DNA of 64,000 nt from Cellulophaga sp. HaHa_2_95 (lineage in GTDB: Bacteria > Bacteroidota > Bacteroidia > Flavobacteriales > Flavobacteriaceae). The notes beneath the pieces were generated by a model that searched no databases, was not told where the DNA came from, and saw only the letters and a program-made list of their open reading frames with translations. The translations under genes were made by a program, and so were the position numbers. The stretch spans positions 3,038,001-3,102,000 of the forward strand of contig NZ_CP058988.1 in assembly GCF_019278565.1 (NCBI RefSeq), read 5' to 3'. This document shows positions 43,143 to 51,812 of the stretch, in pieces (positions within the stretch are counted from its first letter, which is position 1; every line of letters begins with the position of its first letter).

Positions 43143-44315
43143 ATGAGCAAAGATATAGTACAAATATTTGATACCACACTAAGAGACGGAGAACAAGTTC
43201 CTGGATGTAAATTAGACACCACACAAAAATTGGTGATTGCAGAACGTCTTGAGCTTCTTGGCGTAGATGTCATAGAAGCAGGCTTTCCTGTTTCTAGTCC
43301 TGGTGATTTTAAATCTGTTCAAGAAATTGCAAAACTTGTTAAAAATGCAACCGTATGCGGATTAACAAGAGCTGTAAAAAAAGATATAGAAGTTGCTGCA
43401 GAAGCTTTAAAGTTTGCAAAGCGACCAAGAATACATACAGGAATAGGCACTTCTGAATCTCATATAAAATTTAAGTTCAACTCTAACAAAGATGCTATTA
43501 TAGAACGTGCTGTAGAGGCTGTTTCTTATGCAAAATCTTTTGTGGAGGATGTAGAGTTCTATGCTGAAGATGCGGGAAGAACAGATAATGAGTTTTTGGC
43601 TCGAGTCTGTGAAGCGGTGATCAAAGCAGGAGCAACCGTACTTAACATCCCTGATACAACAGGTTATTGCTTGCCAGATGAATATGGCGCAAAAATTAAG
43701 TACTTATACGAAAATGTAAAAGGCATTGACAGGGCCATTCTTTCCTGTCACTGTCACAATGATTTAGGTTTAGCCACAGCCAACTCTATTGCTGGTGTTA
43801 TCAATGGTGCTAGACAAATTGAATGTACGATAAACGGTATTGGCGAACGTGCTGGTAATACCGCATTAGAAGAAGTTGTCATGATCTTAAGACAACACCC
43901 TACCCTAGGTTTAGATACCAATATCAATAGTAAACTATTAAATGACACTAGCCGTATGGTTTCTCAGAAAATGGGAATGATGGTACAGCCTAACAAAGCC
44001 ATTGTGGGTGCAAATGCCTTTGCTCATAGCTCTGGTATTCACCAAGATGGTGTGATTAAAAATAGAGAAACCTACGAAATCATAGATCCTTTGGATGTTG
44101 GTGTTGATGAATCTTCAATTGTGTTAACAGCTAGAAGCGGTAGAGCTGCTTTGGCCTATAGAGCAAAAATTGTTGGTTATGAATTAACCAAAAAACAATT
44201 GGATATTGTTTATGAGGAGTTTTTAAAATATGCGGATAAAAAGAAAGAAATAGTGGATGAAGATATTCATGAAATTATTGAAACAAGTAATATTAATATT
44301 GAAAGCGTCGCCTAA
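43143..44315 (+). CDS. leuA: 2-Isopropylmalate synthase, short form
   Basis: LeuA condenses acetyl-CoA with 2-oxoisovalerate at the start of leucine synthesis. The 390 residues have [30 protein letters not shown], the metal-binding [19 protein letters not shown] and [15 protein letters not shown], and [10 protein letters not shown]. They end after a short helical linker, with no C-terminal LeuA dimer (leucine-sensing) domain, which the 500-residue enzymes have. It may therefore not be inhibited by leucine, or may be a related short condensing enzyme. Direct coupling to leuB (1-nt overlap) supports the leucine assignment. leuC and leuD are not in the window. Confidence 0.9.
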   Translation: MSKDIVQIFDTTLRDGEQVPGCKLDTTQKLVIAERLELLGVDVIEAGFPVSSPGDFKSVQEIAKLVKNATVCGLTRAVKKDIEVAAEALKFAKRPRIHTGIGTSESHIKFKFNSNKDAIIERAVEAVSYAKSFVEDVEFYAEDAGRTDNEFLARVCEAVIKAGATVLNIPDTTGYCLPDEYGAKIKYLYENVKGIDRAILSCHCHNDLGLATANSIAGVINGARQIECTINGIGERAGNTALEEVVMILRQHPTLGLDTNINSKLLNDTSRMVSQKMGMMVQPNKAIVGANAFAHSSGIHQDGVIKNRETYEIIDPLDVGVDESSIVLTARSGRAALAYRAKIVGYELTKKQLDIVYEEFLKYADKKKEIVDEDIHEIIETSNINIESVA

Positions 44316-45433
44316 TGAATATTAACATTGCTCTTTTACCAGGAGATGGTATTGGCCCAGAAGTTATCGCACAAGCTGTAAAATGCTTGAAAGCGGTAGA
44401 GGAAACCTTTGGCCATCAATTTACATTTACTACAGAACTTATTGGTGGTGCTGCTATATTGGAAACAAAAAAAGCATTACCAGAAAACACCATAAAGCTT
44501 TGTTTAGAATCTGATGCCGTACTTTTTGGAGCTATTGGCCTACCAGAATATGACAATAACCCTGACGCCAAAATAAGACCTGAAAATGGTTTATTTGAAC
44601 TTCGTAAGGCATTAGGCGTTTTTACAAATATTAGACCGGTAGCTGTTTTTCCTACCTTATTAAAAAAATCACCTTTAAAAGAAGCTGTTTTAAAAGGAAC
44701 AGACTTTGTAATTTACAGAGAGCTTACTGGTGGAATTTATGGTGGTGAACATTCCTTAAGTGATGATGGCACACAAGCTACAGACATTGCTTCCTATACC
44801 GAAAGTGAAATTAGTAGAATTACCCATTTAGCCTTCAAAGCTGCTAAGAAAAGAGGAAAAAAAATTACGCTAATCGATAAGTCTAATGTATTAGAAACTT
44901 CTAGATTATGGCGTAGAGTGGTAAAACGTATAAGTGAGAGTTATCCTGAAGTAGCCTTAGAGTGTATTTATTTACACAATGCTATAATGCAGATGATTTT
45001 AAACCCTAGTAGGTTTGATGTAATTTTAGCTCCTAATCTTTTTGGAGATATTATTTCTGACCAAGCTAGTGTCATTGGAGGCTCTATAGGCTTATTACCT
45101 TCTGCATCTATAGGAGATGGTATTGCTATGTTTGAACCTATTCACGGATCTTATCCACAGGCTACAGGAAAAGATATTGCCAACCCAATAGCTGCTATTC
45201 TTTCTGCCGCCATGTTATTACAACATTTTGGGTTAGAAGAAGAATCTAGAGCCGTCGTATCTGCTGTAAATAAATCATTAAAGAAAAATATAGTTACCCC
45301 CGATATAAATTCAAAAAGCAAGTATGGCACCAACGATGTGGGCGATTTTATTGCGAACAACATTGTTGACACCGATGACAGTCTTAATATGAATTATGAA
45401 AATATTGGATTGGGTAAATCCACTATTATTTAA
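44315..45433 (+). CDS. leuB: 3-Isopropylmalate dehydrogenase
   Basis: LeuB oxidises and decarboxylates 3-isopropylmalate with NAD+. The 372-residue protein starts INIALLPGDGIGPEVIAQA. It has IRPENGLFELRKALGVFTNI (substrate-binding Arg residues), YRELTGGIYGGEH, LIDKSNVLETSRLWR (catalytic Lys), and LAPNLFGDIISDQASVIGGS with the metal Asp. EPIHGSYPQATGKDIANP follows. Its ATG overlaps the leuA TAA by 1 nt. It is cytoplasmic. A bidirectional terminator follows. Confidence 0.97.
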   Translation: MNINIALLPGDGIGPEVIAQAVKCLKAVEETFGHQFTFTTELIGGAAILETKKALPENTIKLCLESDAVLFGAIGLPEYDNNPDAKIRPENGLFELRKALGVFTNIRPVAVFPTLLKKSPLKEAVLKGTDFVIYRELTGGIYGGEHSLSDDGTQATDIASYTESEISRITHLAFKAAKKRGKKITLIDKSNVLETSRLWRRVVKRISESYPEVALECIYLHNAIMQMILNPSRFDVILAPNLFGDIISDQASVIGGSIGLLPSASIGDGIAMFEPIHGSYPQATGKDIANPIAAILSAAMLLQHFGLEEESRAVVSAVNKSLKKNIVTPDINSKSKYGTNDVGDFIANNIVDTDDSLNMNYENIGLGKSTII

Positions 45434-45459
45434 AAATACCCAGAATTAGTCCGTTAAAC

Positions 45460-45491
45460 GCCTTTCAAATTTAATTTTGAAAGGCTTTTTC
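45460..45491. terminator. Bidirectional terminator between leuB and the TlpA-like gene
   Basis: The perfect 10-bp stem GCCTTTCAAA / TTTGAAAGGC with a 6-nt loop is followed by TTTTT. It lies between convergent genes. Confidence 0.85.
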
Positions 45492-45496
45492 GGTTA

Positions 45497-46735
45497 TTAC
45501 TCCTGAGCTAAACCTGTTACGAGCTCCGTAAATTCTGCTTTAAATGCAATATACTTTTCCCCTGTTGCAGGCCCATTGAATCCTGTTTTTATTTTACGAA
45601 CCACACCCTGCTTATCTATAAATAAGGTTGTAGGATAGGATAAGACATGGTTCAACATTGGCAATTTCTTTTGCGCTTCTTCTTTATCTGCAGTACCATA
45701 TTGCGCTAACAACACTGGATAATCTATACCTACCCGTTCTTTTAAACGCTTTATAGCCTTAAAGGCATCTTCTTCTGTTTTAGCATATTCAAAGGATAGC
45801 GCGACTACTTCCAATTCTAAATCTTTATTATTCTTTACAAATTCTACCAGAAATTTAGTTTCATCTAAACAATTAGGACACCAAGTACCCATAATCTGCA
45901 CCAAAACTGCTTTATTTTTAAATGTAGCATCTGATAATGATACGATGTTTCCTTTTTCGTCCGGAAATGAAAAACTAAATTCATCATAACCCTCCTTTAA
46001 ATAGGTAAGAGAATCCTCATCTGGTAGTTCAAATACCTCATTACGAACGGCAGTAAATGGTTCCTTAAAATGATTTCCAGAGTAAAATGTACCATTTAAT
46101 GTACTGTCACTCACTTTAGCAGTAAACAAAAAAGCGTGTGCCCCATCAAAAGCAGATAGCTTCAGAGAATCGCCATCTAAAACACCATCTAAATATCGGT
46201 AATCTCCTGTTGTGGTTCTAAAAGTACCATGAACCTTATTATTTTTCTGTAGAAAGATACCTTTACCAAGATAAAAATCTTCTGTATCTGGACTAAATTT
46301 TGTTTCCCAAACACCAGACATAGACGCTTTACTATCTGTATTTACAACAAATCTGTCGGTTTTACCAAAAGTAGCTGTAAATGGCACCACCCTATCTAAA
46401 CTTTCCTTTATAAATTCTCCTTTAATAGTATCTCCGTCAAATGTACCTTGTAAATACCCCTCAAATACAGGAAATTTTATAGTTACTGAATTCCCAGAAA
46501 TTGTAATTTCATCGGTATGAATTAATTCTTCCGCATTATAAATATCTGCGGTATAAGAATCATCTGGCTCTCTGTTTATACTTAAATTAAACGGTAATTT
46601 TTGGTGATCCATAACTTGCAATTCCACAAGCCATTTTCCATCTTTCAATATTTCTTGATTTTCTTTAGCCGCTTTATCCTCTTTACAAGAAAATAATAAG
46701 ACAAAAACTCCAGCAATAAGCACCAACTTCTTCAT
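45497..46735 (-). CDS. TlpA-like thioredoxin-fold lipoprotein
   Basis: The N-terminus MKKLVLIAGVFVLLFSCKED is a lipoprotein signal with Cys17. Residues about 30-245 form a beta-rich domain of the DUF4369-like kind common in Bacteroidota thiol-disulfide proteins. The C-terminal thioredoxin domain (about 250-412) has the redox pair in MGTWCPNCLDET (CxxC) and the cis-Pro region SYPTTLFIDKQG. It is probably periplasmic, attached to a membrane, and reduces protein disulfides or apocytochrome c. The last role would fit the CcsBA protein encoded further along. Confidence 0.9.
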   Translation of the reverse strand: MKKLVLIAGVFVLLFSCKEDKAAKENQEILKDGKWLVELQVMDHQKLPFNLSINREPDDSYTADIYNAEELIHTDEITISGNSVTIKFPVFEGYLQGTFDGDTIKGEFIKESLDRVVPFTATFGKTDRFVVNTDSKASMSGVWETKFSPDTEDFYLGKGIFLQKNNKVHGTFRTTTGDYRYLDGVLDGDSLKLSAFDGAHAFLFTAKVSDSTLNGTFYSGNHFKEPFTAVRNEVFELPDEDSLTYLKEGYDEFSFSFPDEKGNIVSLSDATFKNKAVLVQIMGTWCPNCLDETKFLVEFVKNNKDLELEVVALSFEYAKTEEDAFKAIKRLKERVGIDYPVLLAQYGTADKEEAQKKLPMLNHVLSYPTTLFIDKQGVVRKIKTGFNGPATGEKYIAFKAEFTELVTGLAQE

Positions 46736-46812
46736 AATTCCTTCTTTTCAAAGCCGAAATAACAATTAATTTGTTACAATTAAAAATAAAAATCAATTCA
46801 ATTAAATAGCTA

Positions 46813-46843
46813 TTGAATGTCTTAACACATTGTTTTATATTTG
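46813..46843 (+). promoter_or_regulatory. Bacteroidota promoter for pheT
   Basis: A TTG at 46813-46815 and TATATTTG at 46836-46843 are separated by 20 nt, a full match to the -33/-7 consensus. The predicted start near 46850 leaves a leader of about 160 nt before the pheT ATG. Confidence 0.75.
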
Positions 46844-46849
46844 TAGGCT

Positions 46850-47010
46850 GTTATCTGCAAATTATTAGAAGCTAATAATAGCAAGGTTTACTAAAACAAA
46901 AATCAAAAACCAACACTAACGATCCGATAAGGATACTTAAGTATTGCAGTTTAGTTCTAAGAATTAGAACAGTACAACTTACTTAAACTCGGAATTGAAA
47001 ATATTATTAA
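46850..47010 (+). promoter_or_regulatory. Structured 5' leader of pheT
   Basis: The leader contains several exact inverted repeats: ATTATTAG-AAG-CTAATAAT (46861-46879), ATCC-GATAA-GGAT (46922-46934), ATAC-TTAA-GTAT (46933-46944) and GTTCTAA-GAA-TTAGAAC (46954-46970). TTAAGTA (46938-46944) can instead pair with TACTTAA (46980-46986) around the last hairpin, so two folds exclude each other. No ATG or Phe-rich leader peptide and no T-run terminator are present. Confidence 0.45.
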
Positions 47011-49437
47011 ATGAAAATATCTTACAACTGGCTAAAACAATTTTTACAGATTAGCTGGGAAGCTGAACAAACTGCGGAATTATTAACCGATCTTGGTTTG
47101 GAAGTTGAAGGAATTGAAGCATTTGAATCTACTAAAGGCGGTTTAAAAGGGATTGTTGTAGGTCATGTTTTAACTTGTGAGAAACATTCAAACGCAGATA
47201 AATTAAAAGTTACCACTGTTGATATTGGGTTAGAAAATCCAATTCAAATAGTCTGTGGCGCAGCTAATGTTGCTCAAGGACAAAAAGTACCAGTAGCTAC
47301 AATTGGCACTAAACTTTACACCAAAGAAGGTGAAGAGTGGGTTATTAAGAAGGGAAAAATTCGTGGTGAAGAAAGTCATGGTATGATCTGCGCTGAAGAT
47401 GAAATTGGCGTAGGAGAAAGTCACGATGGTATTATGGTCCTAAGTAACGATCTAAAACCAGGAACTCCTTGTGCTGCAATTTTTGAAGTAGAAACTGATA
47501 CTGTTTTTGAAATTGGCTTAACGCCAAACAGAGCTGATGCTATGAGTCATTTAGGTGTTGCTAGAGATTTAAAAGCAGGACTGAAGCAAAAAGATATTCA
47601 GTTAGAACTGATTACTCCTTCTGTTAGTAATTTTCATATTACCAACAGGTCATTAAAAATTGATGTTAATGTTACAGATAACAAACTTGCTCCAAGATAT
47701 GCTGGGGTAACCATTAACAACCTTACCGTTCAAGAGTCTCCTAATTGGTTAAAAAATAGATTGAAAGCTATTGGTCTAAGCCCAATAAATAATATTGTAG
47801 ATGTTACTAATTATGTACTTCACGAATTAGGACAGCCTTTACATGCTTTTGACGTGAACAAAATAAAAGATCATAAAATACAAGTAAAAACTCTGGCTAC
47901 CGGTACTAAATTTAAAACTCTAGACGGCGTTGAGATTGAGTTACATGAAGATGATTTAATGATCTGTGACTCCGAAAAGCCACTTTGTATTGCTGGTGTT
48001 TATGGAGGTTTAAATTCTGGTGTTACAAAAGACACTACCTCTATCTTTTTAGAAAGTGCCTATTTTGACCCAATTTCTGTACGAAAAACATCAAAAAGAC
48101 ACGGCTTTAATACAGATGCATCTTTTAGATTTGAAAGAGGTATAGATATTAATAGTGTCGAATACTGTTTAAAAAGGGCTGCAATTTTAATACAACAAAT
48201 AGCCGGCGGTGATATCACTTCTGACATTATTGATCAGTATCCAAATAAACAGAACGACTATCAGGTGTTCTTGACCTATAAGAAAATCAATAGATTAATA
48301 GGACAAGAAATTCCACAAGACATTATAAAATCTATACTCGCTTCATTAGATATAAAACTTAATAACGTTACAGAAACAGGCTTAGGTCTAACCATTCCTT
48401 TCTATCGCGTTGATGTTCGTAGAGAAGTAGATGTTATTGAGGAAATCTTAAGAGTATACGGCTATAATAATATTAATTTTAAGCAAAAGTTAAACGCCTC
48501 AATTGCTACTACGAGTCCGTTTGAAGATTATAAAATTCAGTCCATTGTAGGTGATTTCTTATCTGCCAAAGGTTTTAATGAAATTATGACCAATAGTTTA
48601 ACTGTACCTACTTATAATGAGGCGCTAGATAAATTAAACGAAGAGCACACGGTAAAAATCATTAATCCTTTGAGTAATGATCTTTCTGTAATGAGAAGAA
48701 CTTTATTATTTTCAGGTTTAGAAGCAGTATTGTATAATAGCAATAGAAAAAGACAGAATTTAAAATTCTTTGAGTTTGGAAAAAGTTACCATAACTACAA
48801 CGGGCAAAAAGAAGAAAATAAACACTTAGTACTTTTCTTAACCGGAAATAAGAATGAAGACTCTTGGATTGCTCCTGCAAGCAAGGCAAGCTTTTTTACC
48901 TTAAAATCTCATGTAGAAAGTATCTTAGAACGTTTAGGTGTGAAAAACGTAACTACCGTGATTTCTAAAAGCGATGAATTTTCTGAAGCCATAGCATTAA
49001 AATCTGGAAAAATAGAACTAGTAAACTTTGGTACCGTTAAAAAATCAATCCTTAAAAGTTTTGATTTAAAAAACGAAGTATTGTATGCCGACTTTAAATG
49101 GGATGAGATCTTAAAGCTTATAAGTAATCATGAGATAGCGTACAAAGAAATTTCTAAATTCCCTGAAGTAAAGAGAGATTTTGCTTTGCTTATTAATAAT
49201 GAAGTTTATTTTAAAGACATACATAATATTGCCTTTGAAACAGAAAAATCATTATTAAAAGAAGTGAGTCTTTTTGATGTATATACGGGATCAAAATTGC
49301 CGAAAGGAAAAAAATCTTATGCAGTTAGCTTTACACTTAAATCAGAGAAAGCAACACTGACAGACAAGCAGATTGAAAAGATAATGACGAAATTTAAGCA
49401 GAATTTTGAAACTAAGCTTGGTGCAGAACTAAGATAA
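47011..49437 (+). CDS. pheT: Phenylalanine-tRNA ligase beta subunit
   Basis: PheT forms the alpha2-beta2 enzyme that charges tRNA-Phe. It carries the editing site. The 808-residue protein has the EMAP-like tRNA-binding domain (about 40-155, with VVGHVLTCEKHSNADKLKV). The B3/B4 editing domain and B5 domain follow, the latter containing KINRLIGQEIPQ and YRVDVRREVDVIEEILRVYG. The inactive synthetase-like fold and the C-terminal anticodon-binding FDX domain (FPEVKRDFALLINNEV to the end) are complete. pheS is not adjacent. It is cytoplasmic. Confidence 0.97.
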   Translation: MKISYNWLKQFLQISWEAEQTAELLTDLGLEVEGIEAFESTKGGLKGIVVGHVLTCEKHSNADKLKVTTVDIGLENPIQIVCGAANVAQGQKVPVATIGTKLYTKEGEEWVIKKGKIRGEESHGMICAEDEIGVGESHDGIMVLSNDLKPGTPCAAIFEVETDTVFEIGLTPNRADAMSHLGVARDLKAGLKQKDIQLELITPSVSNFHITNRSLKIDVNVTDNKLAPRYAGVTINNLTVQESPNWLKNRLKAIGLSPINNIVDVTNYVLHELGQPLHAFDVNKIKDHKIQVKTLATGTKFKTLDGVEIELHEDDLMICDSEKPLCIAGVYGGLNSGVTKDTTSIFLESAYFDPISVRKTSKRHGFNTDASFRFERGIDINSVEYCLKRAAILIQQIAGGDITSDIIDQYPNKQNDYQVFLTYKKINRLIGQEIPQDIIKSILASLDIKLNNVTETGLGLTIPFYRVDVRREVDVIEEILRVYGYNNINFKQKLNASIATTSPFEDYKIQSIVGDFLSAKGFNEIMTNSLTVPTYNEALDKLNEEHTVKIINPLSNDLSVMRRTLLFSGLEAVLYNSNRKRQNLKFFEFGKSYHNYNGQKEENKHLVLFLTGNKNEDSWIAPASKASFFTLKSHVESILERLGVKNVTTVISKSDEFSEAIALKSGKIELVNFGTVKKSILKSFDLKNEVLYADFKWDEILKLISNHEIAYKEISKFPEVKRDFALLINNEVYFKDIHNIAFETEKSLLKEVSLFDVYTGSKLPKGKKSYAVSFTLKSEKATLTDKQIEKIMTKFKQNFETKLGAELR

Positions 49438-49460
49438 TAATTACTACAAAATTTTTAATC

Positions 49461-49492
49461 GCAAGTAAAGCTTAAAATTAAGCTTTACTTGC
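49461..49492. terminator. Hairpin between pheT and the fasciclin gene, overlapping the latter's end
   Basis: GCAAGTAAAGCTTAA and its exact complement form a 14-15 bp stem at the junction of two convergent genes. One arm encodes the last residues (ASKA) and stop of the fasciclin protein. Only short T-runs follow on either strand, so the terminator role is likely but not certain. Confidence 0.6.
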
Positions 49493-50029
49493 AATATGAC
49501 TTACACTATCAATCACATGGATGACACCGTTACATTGTGTAGCATCTGCTTTCGTGATAATTGATTGTTGACCGTATTTATCTGTCAATATAATATCTAA
49601 ACCTTTCATGGTAGCTACAAGAGTGTCTCCTGAAATGGTCGTAAAAGTAGCTCTACCTTTTCCACTGCAAAGCGCTTTTAATATTCTTGACGCAGTTAAT
49701 TTGCCTGCAATAATATGGTATCCTAATATAGATTGTATTTCTTTTTTATTCTTGACACGAACTAAATCCGTTATTCTTGCTTTCGTAGTAGAATCAAAGT
49801 TAACATCACTAGGAGCAAAAACAGTAAACTGCGCTTCGCCATCCAATAATGTTTCTAATTCTGAAACATGTACTGCCGCCATAAGTAATTGATGATTTCC
49901 GGAGTCTTCAGTATTCTTTAAAATAGATTTCTCAGGATCCATTTTTGTAATACTATTTTTTTTCTGCGCATTAACACTAAGCATAGCAAGGGTTAACAGC
50001 ACTAAAAGAGGGGATTTTAGTAACTTCAT
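49478..50029 (-). CDS. Secreted fasciclin (FAS1) domain protein
   Basis: A signal peptide (MKLLKSPLLVLLTLAMLSVNA) is followed by one FAS1 domain (about 45-180). The H1 and H2 blocks are seen: FTVFAPSDVNFDS (H1), ILGYHIIAGKLTA (the YHII core), and GVIHVIDSVSHIASK (H2). FAS1 domains mediate adhesion or cell-surface interactions. The mature protein is small and secreted or periplasmic, without a second domain. Confidence 0.93.
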   Translation of the reverse strand: MKLLKSPLLVLLTLAMLSVNAQKKNSITKMDPEKSILKNTEDSGNHQLLMAAVHVSELETLLDGEAQFTVFAPSDVNFDSTTKARITDLVRVKNKKEIQSILGYHIIAGKLTASRILKALCSGKGRATFTTISGDTLVATMKGLDIILTDKYGQQSIITKADATQCNGVIHVIDSVSHIASKA

Positions 50030-50235
50030 AATTCAGTGTAGGTATTAAAATTTAATAAAATAAAAAATCTGGGGCGGTATTTCATCGTTGAAATACTAAA
50101 TAATAACGGCAAGATACACCTATTATTGGGTAGTTCGTGGGCGATAAAATGCATTTCATAGAAATTAACATTTATTTAACATGGGTTTAGGAAAAATTCT
50201 CAATATAACTAAAGTTACAATTTCGTAAATTTGAG

Positions 50236-50973
50236 ATGATCTCAAAAATTATTCAAATGCTATTGAAAAAGATAAACCTTGAAGATCAACTCAAAAAAGA
50301 AAAAAAGAGGTCGATTTCCTCCTCTAATACTTTGATTGATCAATTTTACCACACCTTGGAAGAAGACCACAAAACTTCCTCTAAAATCCGTAAGAATACT
50401 ACTGAAAAGAATCAAGAAAATTACAATCACTTTACTCTTGACCTATTAGATACTGATAAAATTTATCATGTAACAGAGATTAAAAAAATCTGTATTGATT
50501 ACCGACTTCGGTTTTTAGACAGTGCTTATTTCAAAGGTAAAATTCCGAAAGAGGCTATTTTAAAAATTAAAAAACTAGAACACGAGCATCATACCGAACT
50601 AAAGAATTTTAAAATTATAGCCCCGTCAAAGCTCTTTAAATTAGAAGATAAGGACGATCCGTTATTATTTGCGTGCTTAGGCAATGACTATTATTATCTC
50701 ATACATAAATGGGGGAATGACATGAGCGGATTTCGAAAGTTTCTAATGTTGCCTTTTAAAAGCATCATCAACCTACTACTTGTCATTATTGTTTTGAGTT
50801 ACGGCTTGACCTTATTAGTTCCGTCTGGCCTATTTTCTAAGTCTGAGTCTAGTGCTCAATTTTGGATTATGTGTTTCTTTATGTTTAAAACTATTGCTGC
50901 AATCACCATTTTTTATGGATTTGCAAAAGGAAAAAACTTTAATCCTGCTATTTGGAATAGCAAGTTTATATAA
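50236..50973 (+). CDS. Uncharacterised membrane protein
   Basis: The protein has up to 245 residues, with a charged N-terminal half without membrane segments (many Lys/Glu residues). Two helices follow near the C-terminus (about 175-197, SIINLLLVIIVLSYGLTLLV, and 208-232, FWIMCFFMFKTIAAITIFYG). I do not recognise a family. The -7-like TAAATTTG (50226-50233) ends only 2 nt before the ATG at 50236, so the second ATG (50257) may be the real start. A terminator follows. Confidence 0.7.
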   Translation: MISKIIQMLLKKINLEDQLKKEKKRSISSSNTLIDQFYHTLEEDHKTSSKIRKNTTEKNQENYNHFTLDLLDTDKIYHVTEIKKICIDYRLRFLDSAYFKGKIPKEAILKIKKLEHEHHTELKNFKIIAPSKLFKLEDKDDPLLFACLGNDYYYLIHKWGNDMSGFRKFLMLPFKSIINLLLVIIVLSYGLTLLVPSGLFSKSESSAQFWIMCFFMFKTIAAITIFYGFAKGKNFNPAIWNSKFI

Positions 50974-50990
50974 ATATGTTCTACAAGAAA

Positions 50991-51016
50991 ACAGCGGCAA
51001 AAAGCCGCTGTTTTTT
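50991..51016. terminator. Bidirectional terminator between the unknown membrane protein gene and bshB1
   Basis: The perfect 8-bp GC-rich stem ACAGCGGC / GCCGCTGT with an A5 loop is followed by T6 on the plus strand and TTTTC on the minus strand. Confidence 0.85.
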
Positions 51017-51045
51017 AATTTTATGTAACAAAGATCGACTAGATA

Positions 51046-51768
51046 CTAGATAAGATCTCCTAATTGTCCTACTGCAGGAAGACGTTCTGTGGTAAAACCT
51101 TCTGCAAACTCTACTCCTATTAATCTACCTAAATCTCTCGCCCTATAATTAACACTATCTGTAAAATTCTTGCTACTGATGGGTGTTTCTGGTTCAGAAC
51201 TTTTTGGGTCATAAAATTGGGAGCCATATGCAAAAATAGCTTCTGTCTTTTTTTCTATATAACCTGTTACATCCACTAAGAAATCCGGATTCAAATTTTT
51301 CCATTGAATGTAATGATACACAACTTTTGGGCGCCAAGGCTCTTGCCAATGCTCATCACCATCAAACTTAGTATCAATCTTAATCAATCCACTTAAAAAA
51401 CAAGCATCACTTACAAGCTTACTCCCTTTTCCATGATCAATATGGCGATCATCAATAGCATTACAAAGTACTATTTCTGGTCTGTATTTCCGTATCATTT
51501 TTATTACCGCCAATTGATGCTCTTTATCGTTGGTAAAAAATCCGTCTGCGAACTCCAAATTTTCACGAACAGCAACGCCTAAAATTTTTGCAGCAGCATT
51601 CGCTTCTTTATCTCTAATTTCGGCACTACCACGGGTACCCAGTTCTCCCCTAGTTAAATCTACGATGCCTACTGTTTTACCGTTCGCAATCTCCTTAGCT
51701 ATTGTTGCTCCTGCACCTAACTCTACATCATCAGGATGCGCTCCAAAAGCAAGTATATCTAATTTCAT
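51046..51768 (-). CDS. bshB1: Bacillithiol biosynthesis deacetylase BshB1
   Basis: BshB1 removes the acetyl group from N-acetylglucosaminyl malate, the second step of bacillithiol synthesis. The 240-residue protein starts MKLDILAFGAHPDDVELGAG, where AHPDD supplies the zinc ligands. It has VDLTRGELGTRGSAEIRDKE, the BshB1 signature, and the second metal His in RHIDHGKGSKLV. The family also includes other PIG-L enzymes, but the motif GELGTRGSAEIR is specific. bshA and bshC are not adjacent. It is cytoplasmic. Confidence 0.93.
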   Translation of the reverse strand: MKLDILAFGAHPDDVELGAGATIAKEIANGKTVGIVDLTRGELGTRGSAEIRDKEANAAAKILGVAVRENLEFADGFFTNDKEHQLAVIKMIRKYRPEIVLCNAIDDRHIDHGKGSKLVSDACFLSGLIKIDTKFDGDEHWQEPWRPKVVYHYIQWKNLNPDFLVDVTGYIEKKTEAIFAYGSQFYDPKSSEPETPISSKNFTDSVNYRARDLGRLIGVEFAEGFTTERLPAVGQLGDLI

Positions 51769-51812
51769 AATTCTATTTTATAATTCCTCAGTCGCATGCC
51801 GCAACCAATTAC

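Noticed and set aside
46850..47010. pheT leader as a T-box riboswitch or Phe attenuator
   Set aside because: No T-box consensus, no terminator/antiterminator with T-run, and no leader peptide are visible. Only a generic structured leader is claimed.
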